From Trametes villosa (taxonomy: Eukaryota > Basidiomycota > Agaricomycetes > Polyporales > Polyporaceae): a DNA stretch of 64,000 nucleotides. Made by a program: the position numbers and the translations under genes. Numbering within the stretch: the stretch's first letter is position 1; each line of letters starts with the position of its first letter. Below, in pieces: positions 37,030 through 48,800 of the stretch. The notes below the pieces were generated by a model. That model was not told the origin of the DNA. It searched no databases and saw nothing but the letters and a program-made list of their open reading frames with translations. The stretch lies in the NCBI GenBank assembly GCA_002964805.2, contig PUDQ02000121.1:1-64000 (forward strand), given 5' to 3'.

Positions 37030-37290
37030 CGTCGTCGCAGGATATGGCGGACATGGTGGCGGGGGTCGTGCAGGAAGCGCGATAGTGGATTCTGCGCGCT
37101 CGACGGGTAGCTCTGAGTCGCTGCGTACGAGTGTATACTCGGGCTCGTCGAACGCGGGCGCGGGCGCGAGGGTCAGGGTGCGTTCGGGCAGGTCGTGAGG
37201 GATCTGGCACACGTGAGGCGGGAGACAGACAGAGGTGTCGGAGGCATTTGAGGAGGGAGGGCCTAGAGCTTGGGGCGGACGGGGGATTGA
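37030..37290 (+). pseudogene. Gene P fragment: part of the last exon only
   Basis: Nucleotide alignment with the end of P exon 6: GCGCGCTCGACGGGTAGCTC against GCGCGCTGGACGGGCAGCTC, then GGCAGGTCGTGAGGGAT, then RRET-coding sequence and the closing GGGCGGACGGGGGATTGA. Frameshifts and stops throughout. It abuts the cut end of X copy 2 and is followed by a P-type promoter region. Confidence 0.75.
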
Positions 37291-37538
37291 CTCTTGTGTA
37301 AGTTCCGGGGAGAAGGGGGCGCGGTAGGAGCACGAGGGCACCCAGTGGGCACCCTCAGAGGGCACCGCGCCGGTCGCGCCGGCTCACAGCGGGCCCCCCC
37401 GGCCCCGCCCTGCACAGCTTCGGCGCGCCACCCGACTTTCTCGGACTCAAGTCTCGGACACGTCTGTCAGTCTGCCGTGGCTCCCGCCATACACCCGCAT
37501 GCGTCAATACGCGTTTGTAGCTCAACCTGAGACTGACC

Positions 37539-38936
37539 ATGGGTAAAATCTTACATGAATGCCCAAATCCGATATACGGTGAGTTCGCCGCCCGTCTGAA
37601 ACTAGAGGTTCAAGCGTTCACACCGACATCTGAGAAGTACCGCCGGTCGGCAGATACGCGTTCAGCAAAGGTCGATATCAATCAACCAGGCGGTTCGAGC
37701 AGCACACGACGCAATTGCGTCCGCCCTTGAATTCTCCATCAGCACCTCGAGAAAGTCCTGCGAAAGTCCTCTTTCCCGACGCCATCGGTAAGTAGTGAAT
37801 TTGTGGCACCCTGCTCATGCCTTGTTGATATCTGACCCGCTGACACTCCCGCCAAATTTGAGAGTTTCTCAAGGACTCACTGCAAGTAATATCTTGCGGG
37901 ATGAGCCTGACGCACGCGACTATGAGGGACGTGCGAATAGCAGGCGGTCTGTCTTCAGATGACCTCACTGGCAAGATGTCCCCTGTGCCTCTCCCGGTAA
38001 GCGTCATTCCGCTGGTCCTCCGATCCGTTCTTATAATATCTGATCACAACTGTCAATGTTACTAAGCCTATCGAGATATAGGCACCCAGTTCGACACTCC
38101 TCCAGGAGCTCGAGGCGGGGCTCAAGGCCACGCTCCTAGCGATCTCAGAGTACTGCTCGCTTGGCGATATTCTAGACGATCGTAAGGATGACTATTACTA
38201 GGTACCATTTCATCAGATACCACCGACATTATATTGTCACACCAGCCGATACCTAAGATAACGACCGCCTGTACGACGCATCCCAAATACCCGACCGCAT
38301 ACGCCAAAAGCAAGCCACGCTAGCACAGCAGCGTTCCGCCCTCCATCTTGCCCGCGTGCTCGAGCTCGTCCAGCAGACCAACATCGTACGTCTCGCCTCC
38401 CAATTTTATCCCCCATCAACATACTCACCGACGTCTCCCTTAAAAGACCTAACCCGCCCTAGCCGAGCAGCTCGCCACAGCGCTCACGATGCTCCCGCCA
38501 CGCCTCCGCTCCGCACGTGTCGCCGAGGCCAACGTGTTCGGTGCGACCGTCGAGGCCGCGTTTCTCAAGCTCTCGCACGTGCGCGCCCGCGCCCACCGGG
38601 CGCTCCGAGTCCATGCCTTCCCCTCGACTTCCCCTCCCTCCCTCAAGCCCTCCGCCCCCGTCCCCTCCGAGATATCCTCACCCGCAGCAACGGTCGCAGC
38701 CACGGTGGCGGCTGCGCACGCAGCTTTGCTGGCGCGCGAGCGGGCACAGGAGGCGGAGCGGCGGGCGTTGGACGGGCAGCTCGCCGCGTACGAGCGCATG
38801 CTCGGGCTCGTCGAGGGCGGGCAGGGGCGCGAGGGCGCGTTCGCGCAGGTCGTGAGGGATATGGCGCGTGTCAAGCGGGAGACAGAGGAGTGTCGGAGGG
38901 AGTTGCGAAGGTTGGGGTGGACGGGATTGACTCCGG
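37539..38936 (+). pseudogene. Gene P copy C: decayed
   Basis: All six exons can be traced. Exon 1 lacks 4 bp relative to copy B, exon 2 has an extra base (TACCGCCGG) and then a TGA, and exon 5 is shortened, with a lost frame and a damaged junction. The last exon is well preserved from about 38489 (VRARAHRALR, AAYERMLGLVEGGQGREGAF, ETEECRRELRRLGWTG), although its stop differs and the frame runs on to 39037. The upstream spacer is shorter than in copies A and B and lacks the CAATATTG element. Downstream of it lies X copy 3. More diverged than copy B, so probably an older duplicate. Confidence 0.75.
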
Positions 38937-39185
38937 TGGATTCCGGCGCCCGGGGAGAGGGGGCGTGGGTCGCTCAGGAGTATGGACGGTGCCGGTGTTG
39001 GGCTATCTGGATGCTCTATATGCCCAGCGAGGAGTAAAGCCGTGGTGCTCGCGTCCGCTGGTGGTTATTAGCCTTACACTGTTGATGACGATAACACAAC
39101 GACATACCACTGACTCCGTGTTCGCGTATGACCAGCCATACTGTGTACTACAATATGCTGGTACACCACAATCCAGAAGGTCGTG

Positions 39186-40333
39186 GCGGTAATGGCGAAA
39201 CCTCACATGAACCGAACCTATGCGACCGACATCTCTTGCGTGTGCTCAAACGGCGGCACGGCGCCCCTCTCCTCCTTCATCCTCAACTCACCGTTGCCGA
39301 GCTCGCCTACGCTCATGTGCTGCACTTCCGACGCGGGGCTGATCGGCCCAGACGATTCGCGCAGCGACGACGTGTCTGACCTATTCTATGCCGGCTCCGG
39401 CACACGGGATCGGGCACGCAGCCGGCACCAAGGTCGTTTTCCTCCACGCTGTGAACAGCCCGCTGAAGTTCTACCGAGCTTCGACGCCGGCGAGGCGGCG
39501 CCCGACTGCGGCGGGGGTGGAGCGGGGGTGTGCACCCCGCTGCTCCCAAGCTTGAGCTCTGTGCTCGTCCGTACCCGGAAGCCCCACCGCGACGCAGCGC
39601 TGTCCTGCTTCGAGTGCGTGGGTGGGGGGGAGCAGGCTTGCTCGTGCCCGCGCCGGTGGACGTTGTTGTCCGCGATGAACATCCGCCGGGCGCGCATGCA
39701 TAATTCGGACGCCTTTTGCGCCACTTGGACCTCGGAGCGCTCACCCTTGGTGTTGTCGAGTTGTCGCTGCATGAGCCGTATCCGCCCGCGCAGCGCGCAG
39801 CAGCTCCGCCTCGATGTCACCGACGGGGATGGGTTCTGACCCGCGGCTGAAGAGCAGCGACACGCGGCAGTTATGCGAGGGAACACGTCCACCGGGAGCA
39901 CACTCGGCGAGCGTAGCGTCAGGCGACGTGGGTCCTGGGGACGCAGGTGGCCAGGAGCCGGCCTCGCCGTATGCATTGGCGGGCAAGCCGGAGTCGGAGA
40001 CAGAGGATATCTTGTGGTGACTCACGCGTCCGGCGGAGGAGCCGGTCAAGGGCTGGAAGGACGAGTGGCGCGAAGAGGGTGGCCCGAGGAGGGCTGTGTG
40101 CGAGCGGGTTGGCCGGGACAGGTCTAGCGTGACAGTAGAAGCGATGCTTATCCGCTTCGCCGTCTGAAGGCGCATCAGCGTGCGTCTGCGGCAGAAGCAT
40201 GAAAGTCAGCAGGGTGCAATAGACGCCGACGAACAAGCGGGCGGGGCGACGGAAGCGGCAACATACCCGTTCTCCTCGACCTTCGTGCGCGACATCGGGA
40301 TCGTCTCTTCGTCTTTCCTGCACTGATTTGCCG
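39186..40333 (-). pseudogene. Gene X copy 3: truncated and frameshifted
   Basis: Same 3' portion of X as in copies 1 and 2 (SSRHSSFQPLTGSSAGRVSH, then DIEAELLR, a WGFRVRTSTELK version of the Trp motif), but the frame breaks in the second helix near 39790 and again in the proline-rich tail. The 5' side ends at a KDEETIPMSRTKVEEN-type segment near 40333, where gene H sequence begins. The left flank (CCATACTGTGTACTACAATA) is shared with copies 1 and 2, so all three copies have the same 3' limit. Confidence 0.7.
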
Positions 40334-40339
40334 CCCTCG

Positions 40340-40985
40340 GTCATCGTTTCCCAAAAGAGAGGAAGGAGGACACACGGCTTTGAGGCTCTCGATGGTGACA
40401 GGGCGATTGTTAAGGGTCGCCTCGGACAGCTCCGTGATCTGTCATGCACAGTCAGTTCCGTGTCTGCATTCACTCGTGAGTGGGAGGAAGGAGAGAGGAA
40501 GAGGACGTACGGTGTCGATCGCCTGCCGCACCATGTCCTTCTTGGGGTCCTCGCGCGTCGGCTCGCTCTCACGTCCCCAGGAGCCCGCACCCAACGCGGC
40601 TGCGGGAACGCCGCTTCCCCAAAGTCCTGCGACGGCACGTGTGCATACCGGCCACAGTCGCGGGTAGGCCTGCTGGGGGATGCTGTCGCACCAGCACTGT
40701 GCGCGGGCCTGCCAGTGGTGTCATCCGTGCGCGTCGTAGTGCCAGAGCCACCAGGTGGCGAAGCTGGCGCCGAAGGCGAACCAGAGTGCGTGAGTGAATG
40801 AGTTTCATTTCAGAAGATGCGGGACGTGCCGCATCTGCCGCGGTACATGTATGCCCGCGGAGGAAAGCGCCAGAGCGGCCGAAAGTGCGCGTGTGCGTAT
40901 GCGAGCGGGCAGATTAGAGAGCGAAGGTGCCGAGGAGCTGGCGCAAGCTCAGTGCTATGGCACAGGGAGGTCGATGAGCACGGAT
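40340..40985 (-). pseudogene. Gene H copy 2: broken, plus part of H/P spacer
   Basis: Contains remnants of H exon 2 (ITELSEATLNN-like coding), part of exon 1 and the N-terminal TM/His-Trp segment. The last exon and the low-complexity middle are missing. About 29 bp are inserted after the codons for the N-terminal Ser/Arg segment (near 40787-40815). Sequence to about 40985 still matches the H/P spacer (GCTATGGCACAGGGAGGTCG), after which homology ends, marking the edge of the duplicated segment. Confidence 0.7.
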
Positions 40986-41205
40986 CGCGAGGGGGATATA
41001 GGTAGGGCGAGGCGACATGAGTCGTGTTATGCCCGCCCGCGAAGGGAAAGCGATATGCTATTCTCAAAAGCGTCGTGTGTCTGAAAAGACGTTAGCTGTG
41101 GTTCTCCGAAACGTCGAATGGGCTTCCAACCGAAATTGGCACGTACCTACAGCTAGCGTTCACACCCCAACCCGGTTTCACGCCGTGACGAGGAACGCGA
41201 TCTCC

Positions 41206-42965
41206 TCACGCTAACGAGACCTGCTCCCACTTTTTCAGACACGACTCCGCCCTGTAGTCTGCGAAATCTTGTCAGTGACGTAAGAGCACTGGCTCAAGGG
41301 CGCGCGCTCACCATAGCTGCGATACGGCCTGCACGTGCAGTTCATCGCACGCCGCACCGCGCCGTCGCGTGGACAGTGTTGCAGGGGGTCGTGCTCGTAC
41401 CCGATGTTGTCGAAGAAGTGGATCTGGTCCTTCGGCGCGAAGAGCCCCGCACCGATGCTGTGGACCGGCGCGTCGCCCCATCGCTGCAGCGGGAGGCTAC
41501 TCAGGATAGAGAAGACGCTCCGGCAGTGAGCAAACGCGCACCTCGTAGTAGAAACCGCCCTTGGACTCCAGGTGGTCGAAGAACCGGCTGTATGCCTCGC
41601 CCCGCCAGAACTCCATGTTCGCAATCTCGAAGTTACTCCAAACTGACGAGCACACCGGTGGGGCGTGGTCAGCACAACCCCTCAGGCTCGGCGTCATTAC
41701 TGAATGACGTACAGTGGCACATGTTATAGGTGTCGCCGCCGTCGAGCGAGAGGTAGTTCATGGAATTGTTCGTGGCGAGATACTGGGGATTGAGTTCGAT
41801 GAATTCTGCGGCGGGCCTGAGTAAGGGCGATTCAATTGCTGGCGAAGTCACTCACCTTTCACCGCGCCCCATAGTGTCGGTACGGTCTTCGGCCACTCGT
41901 GCGGCGTGATTGTAAAACCTACGTCATAAGGATGGGTCAGAGCGAGGACGAGATGGCGATGCGGGGCCATGGTTCTTGCCATATATCTTATTATGGTCTT
42001 CCATATAGACGAATGGATCGTACTGGATATTGCAGGTGAAGTGAACGCCAGGCCTACCTCGGCGTTAGCGGCATTGGACTACGAAAGGCGGTAGAGGGCC
42101 GTACTCAACGCGCCAATACCACTCGTATTGCTGCACGAGTGGATGATGGTAGAAGAACTGCAGCGAATAAGGAGAAGTACGAAAGCGAAGAAAAGAAACC
42201 TACGCCAGAGTTGAACCTGCACATGTTGCGATAACTGTACGACGAGGTCAGCGACACGTACGGGCACGGGTATGGACTTTGCACGTACGAGATACTGCCT
42301 GTCGGGGTCATGGGTGTGCAGCTCAGTGGACGAAGGGGCGAGCATCGAGCATCGCATGGTACTGACCACCGTAGACAACGTCGTCCTCGACCATCTGCGC
42401 CCTACTAGCCGCAGCCTTCTCCTCGTCGATCCAATCCGGTTGATACCAATGCTCGGGTGGTATCAAGCCGAAGGTAAGCGCGCCTGAGACGACGCTGCTG
42501 ACGTTTCTGCACAGAATATCAGTATACCATAGGAAGATCCGTCCAAGGAACGTACCCTCTAAACTCATCCGTAAACGGGACCTCGTTAAGAAATAGCCAG
42601 GGATAGCCGTAATGCTTGTTGAAGCGTTCCTCGAGCTCCCTGACGCTATCCACTGCGCCTTCCAGTTCGGAGTTCCGCACCAGCATGAGCAAGACGGCGT
42701 TCGTCCGCCGCGTCTCGTTAAACTTGCGGCCGTACCCATGTTCTTCGAGAGCGGCGGGTGTGGTATTAGAGACGTCCGCGCTCCATCCTAAATGGGTGGT
42801 GATGGCACGGAAGGGATTATAACCCGGGAGGGTGTATAGGACTATAGGGTATAGAGAGATCTGCAGGTACGCTCGATCATTGGGTTGGAGCACAGACGTG
42901 TTCTGGGAGAGACTTACAATGAGTGCGCCAGCGAGAGACAGCCACAGCGGTGTCCGAGTGGCCAT
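41206..42965 (-). CDS. GT15 alpha-1,2-mannosyltransferase (KRE2/MNT1/KTR family)
   Basis: Eleven exons: 42965-42918, 42860-42556, 42506-42363, 42234-42204, 42157-42105, 42053-41980, 41918-41856, 41805-41713, 41642-41542, 41483-41312 and 41258-41206. They sum to 1137 bp, 378 aa, with every phase consistent. A type II signal anchor lies near residues 6-28. Then follow the GT15 hallmarks [109 protein letters not shown] and a C-terminal Cys-containing tail. Known role: Golgi transfer of mannose from GDP-mannose to N- and O-linked glycans of secreted proteins and cell wall mannoproteins. The conserved Trp/His/Glu-rich blocks are present, so it should be active. The sixth intron (41979-41919) starts with GC instead of GT. 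Length is close to that of other family members. Confidence 0.93.
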
Positions 42966-44149
42966 ACAAGGACGTCGCCGCGATGTCCGTGGTCCACATG
43001 GTCTACTGTGAGCGGTAGGGAGTGAATCGAGAGGACATGTCAGAGGCATGGACGGCTGGAGGTGTGAGGCAGAGAATACGCGTCCCACTGTGCACCACTG
43101 TGCCACCGCAGTGTTGGTGCGATGCGCGGCGCAGTAAATGTCGCATATCGCCTCTGCCGACGCCCGCGGGCTCCGAGCGGTGATTCGAGCGGGGCTCGCC
43201 ACTGACAGATGAGTATCGGATTCGCATTTACATGCCGCCTATACGCGGCCAGTGTATGGCTAAGTGGTTCATACGCAATCCAGGCGTGAGGAGCCTGGAC
43301 ATCACTGCCCCTCGTCACTGGTACCACGCACGTCTAACCGGGCATTTGTGAGAAGAATCGCGTGGGATGTGGCGTGTATAACGACTGACCTAGCAAGAAG
43401 ACTATCCACGACCGCACGTCCATGTTCAAAGTGTAGTATTCAACGGCGGGACTACAGCGGCGGGATAAGGGAGAGGAGGGGAGCGCCCAGAAGAACAGGA
43501 GCGGGCGCCCAAACCGTTCTGATCCGGGGAAATCGGAGCCGGCCTCCGGTTCCGCAACGCCTTTGACGCTCCCGGCGCTGTCCCGGCATCTGCGACCATG
43601 GCCGCGATCGTCTCTCTTCGCCTGTTTCTTACATCTTGTCTTTTGTTGTATTTTGGCACAGGAAGACATCGGTCTAGTCATATCTCGGACGCTCAGTCTT
43701 CTCTCGAGCTTGATTGGATTTTACTCGCGCCCTATAGCTGGACGGAGTCTGGCCCTGGCTCTAGCCTCGCCATGGTCGCCCTACCCTGAGAACGACTCCA
43801 GAGCGCACAAGAATGCAAGATGGCTGTAGGAGAAAACTTGGAGGTCACCGGTGTACTTGAGAAACTGCCAGCATCGGGTACGTCGGCAGCGTATCCAGTT
43901 TCTCCTTAGCCTACACACTGCAGGGGGCTTCCCAGCGACGTTCCATTGATCGTCAGGGGGAAAGCCCCCGATGGGACCTGTCGTGATCAACAAGACAGCG
44001 CTCAGAGAGCGCATTCATGTCAGCCTTTCCGGACGTACATAAAGCCAGGCTGGATCAATCCGTCGGAGCCTGTGCGCAACTTGGGCATAAGTAACCGACG
44101 CGTCGCGCGAACCTCCTCTCGGCGCCATCTACGAACGTACTGGGCAACA
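42966..44149. other. Divergent intergenic region
   Basis: About 1.2 kb between the GT15 start (-) and the F-box-like start (+), so it holds both promoters. A TACATAAAG sequence about 110 bp before the F-box start could serve as a TATA element. A 63-codon plus-strand frame at 43598-43789 begins with a signal-like stretch (MAAIVSLRLFLTSCLLLYFG) but has no other support. Confidence 0.45.
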
Positions 44150-45809
44150 ATGGCTATAGACCTCCTCTCGCCCCTACCCGCAGAGCTACTAGGCATAATC
44201 GGTCAAAACTGCACACCCGACGATGTCGCTTTGCTGGCCCTCACCAACAAACCTCTCAACCAGCACTTCACGCCTGCGCTCTACACCACTCTCGACATCC
44301 AGGACTACGCCGTCGCGCAGCAATGCATCCGGACGCTTTCCGCAGACCCATCCACTATCGCGTTTGGACGCGACCTTGCCGCACTCGTCCGCTCATTCGC
44401 TCTTCGGTTCCAGAACTACAATATCCCCGCAGTCCAGGAGGCGAAGCTCGCTCGCCGCCTCTCGCGCGCGGTGGGGCGCATGACCGGGCTGCAGCACTTC
44501 GCCCTCTCCGCGATCTCCATGGGCTCTCCTAACGTCTGCGCGGCCCTTGCGCGAGCGGCAGCAAGCACCCTGCGCTCCCTCGACATTAAACCGGAGTCGG
44601 AGCAGTGGTGGGCGGACGGCAGCCAGGCGGAGACGCTGCGCACCCTCCGCCCGGCGTTCTCGGAGCTCACTTCCTTCGCGCTCGCGCTGCGGAACGAGGA
44701 GCGGTGGGTGGACTTCTTCGAACACATCTTGACGTCGCGCGCCGGAGAGCTACGCATGCTCAAGGCCGAAGTCTACCCAACAACCATGCTCACGTCCTTG
44801 CTGCGCAATACCACTGTGTGGGCACGACTCGAGGAGCTCGAGCTCAGCGGCACGAACATTCCGCTCGCCACCCTTCCGACGACGCCAAACGTACGCAAGC
44901 TCACCCTGCGCTCGTCCCTAGACGCCGACGCTCCGAGCGAGCTCGTCCTCCCTCCGGACGCCTTCCCCAAACTCAAGGTGCTCTCATGCCCCTACCAGCT
45001 CCTGCCGGCCTTTCTACCCGCCGATGCGATCTAGCAGCGCCCCATTCGCACCGTGCAGCTCAACGAGGCGTCCTACGACGAGGCCGGCGGATACGGCAGC
45101 TACACCGGCGACGAGCGGCCGACCTGGACAGACGTGTGCGCGGCGCTCAGCTGCCTCCCGCGTTCCGCGGGCCCAGTCACGGACCTCAGCTTCTACGTCG
45201 ACTGGTTTGACGCGTCTGCGTTCGGCGAGGACTTGGCGCCATTCGCGCGCACGCTGGAGCGGCTGCTCGTCGTGCTGCGCGAAGACCCGGGACGGGTACG
45301 CTTCTCATCTCCGCCCTTTTTCGCATACGCACTGACACGCGGGCTGACTTGGCGTCTATTTACAGGAAGGCGCGATCGCGACCTTCGGAGAGACGCTCTT
45401 CGCGCACGCGCCGCGGCTGCACACCTTCCTCCTCTCGGACGCGCCGTGCAAGGTGGACGGCATCTCCTTCACCTTCGCGCGCGAGGACAACAAGCAGTTA
45501 AAGTGGCTCGAGGAGTGGGACGCGCACACGGACGCGCTGCGGAAGGTCGCTTTCACGACGGAGTTCATGTGGACGAAGGTGAAGGGCGAGTGGCGGGAGG
45601 GGAAGAGGTGGGTCGACGAGAACGACGATTCAGAGGAGGATGGCGACGAGGACGACGAGGACGAGGAAGACAAGGACGAGGAAGACAAGGACGAGGAAGA
45701 CAAGGACGAAGAAAGCGAGAAAGAGGACGAGGACGAAGAAGGCATGGATGAAGACAGCGAGGAGGAGGACACCGTGGAGAGCGATGGAAGTGTTGACCCT
45801 ACTCAGTGA
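44150..45809 (+). pseudogene. F-box/LRR-like gene with one internal TAG
   Basis: Two exons (44150-45295 and 45366-45809) with a clean 70-bp GT-AG intron would encode 529 aa, but codon 295 is TAG (45032-45034). The frame is open and coding-like on both sides (LLPAFLPADAI before, QRPIRTVQLNEASYDEAGG after). The N-terminus has an F-box-like segment (LSPLPAELLGIIGQN, then LLALTNKPLNQHFTPALYTT), followed by leucine-rich repeats of the weak fungal type (LRSLDIKP, LEELELSG, VRKLTLRS, LKVLSCPY) and a long Glu/Asp tail. F-box proteins normally join Skp1-cullin ubiquitin ligases and use the repeats to bind substrates. As read, only the first 294 residues are made. A CAG-to-TAG change is the simplest cause. 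The stop codon overlaps that of HET1 on the other strand. Confidence 0.8.
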
Positions 45810-48800
45810 GGGAAAGGCGGTCGCGCGCCAGTCAAGTGTATAGGTACTAGGTTATAACGGTTGCCTCTCGCCTTTGCGCTATCGTACGGCCTCCGCCGCT
45901 TGATTCTGTTGTACATTACGAAGCATTCCTTCGAATGGAGAAGGTGGACACTGCCGATGCTCCCCGACGGACGATTCGTCGTAGTCGCGACCACGGCTGG
46001 AAGGCTTTTATAATAGCACATTCAGGGTGAGCGTGCATCAACTTAGCGGATTGCAGATGATAGTCGGGCGTACCTGAGGGCGGAGCAATGTGTTCGAGGC
46101 GCGAGAGTACCTCCCCTATCTGGGACGAGAGGACAGCGTTCTGGGAAGTGAGGGAGTCGACTTTGGAAGTCAGATCGTGAGCCTGGGAGGTCATCATGGT
46201 GTTTTTGAACGCTAGGTCCTCGATCTGAGACGTCATGGCGCACGCCCGGGCCCGCAGCTCGGCGTTCTCCCGTCGGAGCTCTTCGACGCTGCACTGGATT
46301 GCGTAGGTTACGGTGGAATCTTCGTGGTTCCTGGTGCCGTCTGCTGCGCGCATGTCCGCCACAGCCGAAGGCGCAGGCGCAGGCAAGGATGACTTCTGAA
46401 TCTCGGTTTGTGGAGGATGGGTTCGCACACGTTGAGGCGCCTCGTATGAGGGCATGGGGGAAAGTTCTTTCGCGCTGGATGCTACATCGTCGTCTTGGCT
46501 CCTAGTGTCGCGATCGTATTGTAGGTCGGACGATCGGCGCTGTGTCTGGAATTAATGTCTCTCAGCTCTCGCAACTCTCGCATGACGCCTGACTAGTAAA
46601 CAAGCATACCTCCGATTCGAGGACTGCTGCATGGGCTGCGGCACCGCCAAGCTGGACGGGCGCGGTGTGCACACTAGCCGAAGTGTGTGAAGTCATTAGT
46701 ACGCCCGCGCCGACGGCCGAAAAAGAGCGCACGGATGCCGTAGATGGGTAAAACGGGCTCGGTGCGAGCGATGTGATGTCAGGTTCCGCTTCTAGGTCCG
46801 TATCGCCCGAAGAAGACACCGCGTCGTCGCCCCGCTGCGACTCAGTTTCGCTCGAGTTGCTATCGCCCGAGGGCCAACCTGGGACGCCCTCTGCCACAGG
46901 CTCACGAGCAACGGAAGCAGCGCGATTACAAGCCATCGTGGCGTCCTCGGAGCTGTTGAAGCTGACGGCGGACGAGTCTGTGTCCGTCACGGTCTCCAAT
47001 GAGGCGACGGACGATTCCGACCGCAGTGCCAATGGCAAACGGCGCCGACGTTCCTCCTTCGAGTCTAGAGTACGGAGTTCGAGCGTAGAAGAGCTCTCGT
47101 CTTCTTGGGACAGTTGTGCGTTACTGATGCCTGGGTTATAGCGGATGCTTAACAGAGGATGGATCATTAACAGAGGTTGGATTCTTGACAGAGGTTGCTG
47201 TGGGGCATCATGCGAAGCCGTGGCTGGTTTAGGAGGTGAGACGGTGTGTTCCTGTATAACAACAGCCGTCTGTAAGCCCCGGATGTTGTCACATTGATTG
47301 CAAGTTTTGATAATGCATACTCACCTCCACGCAGGCGGGATCGGAGGAATGTGGTAACACAACATCTGAAGCGACGAAGATGTCATCCTTGGAGGTGCTG
47401 TCACCTTTCTGTTGCCCCCCCGTGTCGCCTGAGTTGGTCGGAATGTTTGGGATCTTGGTAACGCGTCTTAACTCCGGACTAATCTCCAGAGAAAGCTCCA
47501 GTTTCGGCCAATCGTGAGTTCTGCGTGGAAGGTACTCCAGGGTGAGTCGCAAGAGCCAAACGTAATTTGGATTTGCGGAATCAGAAGGGACCAGGAAATC
47601 GGCAAAGGCAAGCGTACGAGTAGACCTAGCGCACGTCTTGACGATAGTCGTGGTGGGGAGGAGGTTGGTAGTGCACTCGAAATGGCACTTGATGATCCCG
47701 CCGAGCTCCGGGTCTTCAAGACATATCTTCAACTGGAAGGACCGGTGCCTCGGAATGCCAGGGTGGAATGGAACAGTCACGATTGTCTGCAAGGTGATCT
47801 GCCAGGGCAACTGGCTGCGCTCTTGCGCAAACCGCAGAGGGGACGCCGCAAAGCGTAACTTAGCGAGGTCTCTGATGCTGCGAGGTGCGAGCTGGGGGAA
47901 TCCACGGAATGGGCCACCGGTCCTGGTCCTCGCGGGAGAGATACTCACCGGCAGCGCGTATTCGTAGTAAAGATCCGGGTTCTGTATGAAACCCTTCCGT
48001 ATCGGAGGGCCCAAAAAGTGGCGCATGATGGAGACCTCGGCCACCTCCGTGGTGACGAGCTTCAGGAGTTTCGTGAGCGCCTCCGGAGTCACGCGAACGG
48101 TGTGGAAGGGCCCCTCCCCCCGGTTACTGTGGTAGCTGCAAGGGCGAGAAGGGATGCGGATGCCAACGGGAGATCCATGCCCACCCCCCACGGCAGAAGT
48201 CGACGGGTGAAGAGGGAGCGCCACAAGCCTCCCCGCGTTGTCTTCGCATTGCAGGAGCGCAATTCTGTATGGCTTACCGCGCTGTACGCAGTCCTTGCAC
48301 GGATCGTTCCCTAGGCTCTCCTGCTCGCAGCTTTGGAAGGAGGGTAGTCGCTCCGGGATGTTGAGACATAGCAGGTGCAAGCGGACACCCTGAGGAGTGA
48401 AGACGCAGTGCAAAGGTGGCACGTCCTTGAGAAATGGGAGATTGAGCCGTGAGGAGAACTCGGAAGATGCTACTGGTCGAATCGTAGCAGAGGGAGCGCG
48501 CCAGTCAAAGTTGTATGAAGGAGTTTGAGGACGGAACTCAGAGGGATTGGGTGCCAATAAAGCCGGAGAGGGGAATTCAAAGTCATACGATACCCTTAAA
48601 GCGTGCCAGGTAAGCGCACCATCCAGAACGATTGCACTCCCCCAGGCAAAAACACTTTGATCGGGGATGGTCCTGATGATCTCCTCTTGGAGACGGAGGA
48701 AGGCGTGCTCGCCCTCACCGTAGATGGGGGACATGTGGACGCCGAAGAGACCCATCAGGCAGTATGCCTGGTCCTCAATGCGGGTCGTCTCCCGCTGTGC

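Noticed and set aside
43598..43789. Small secreted-protein-like frame
   Set aside because: Only a hydrophobic start supports it; other frames are open in the same place and there is no homology or promoter evidence.
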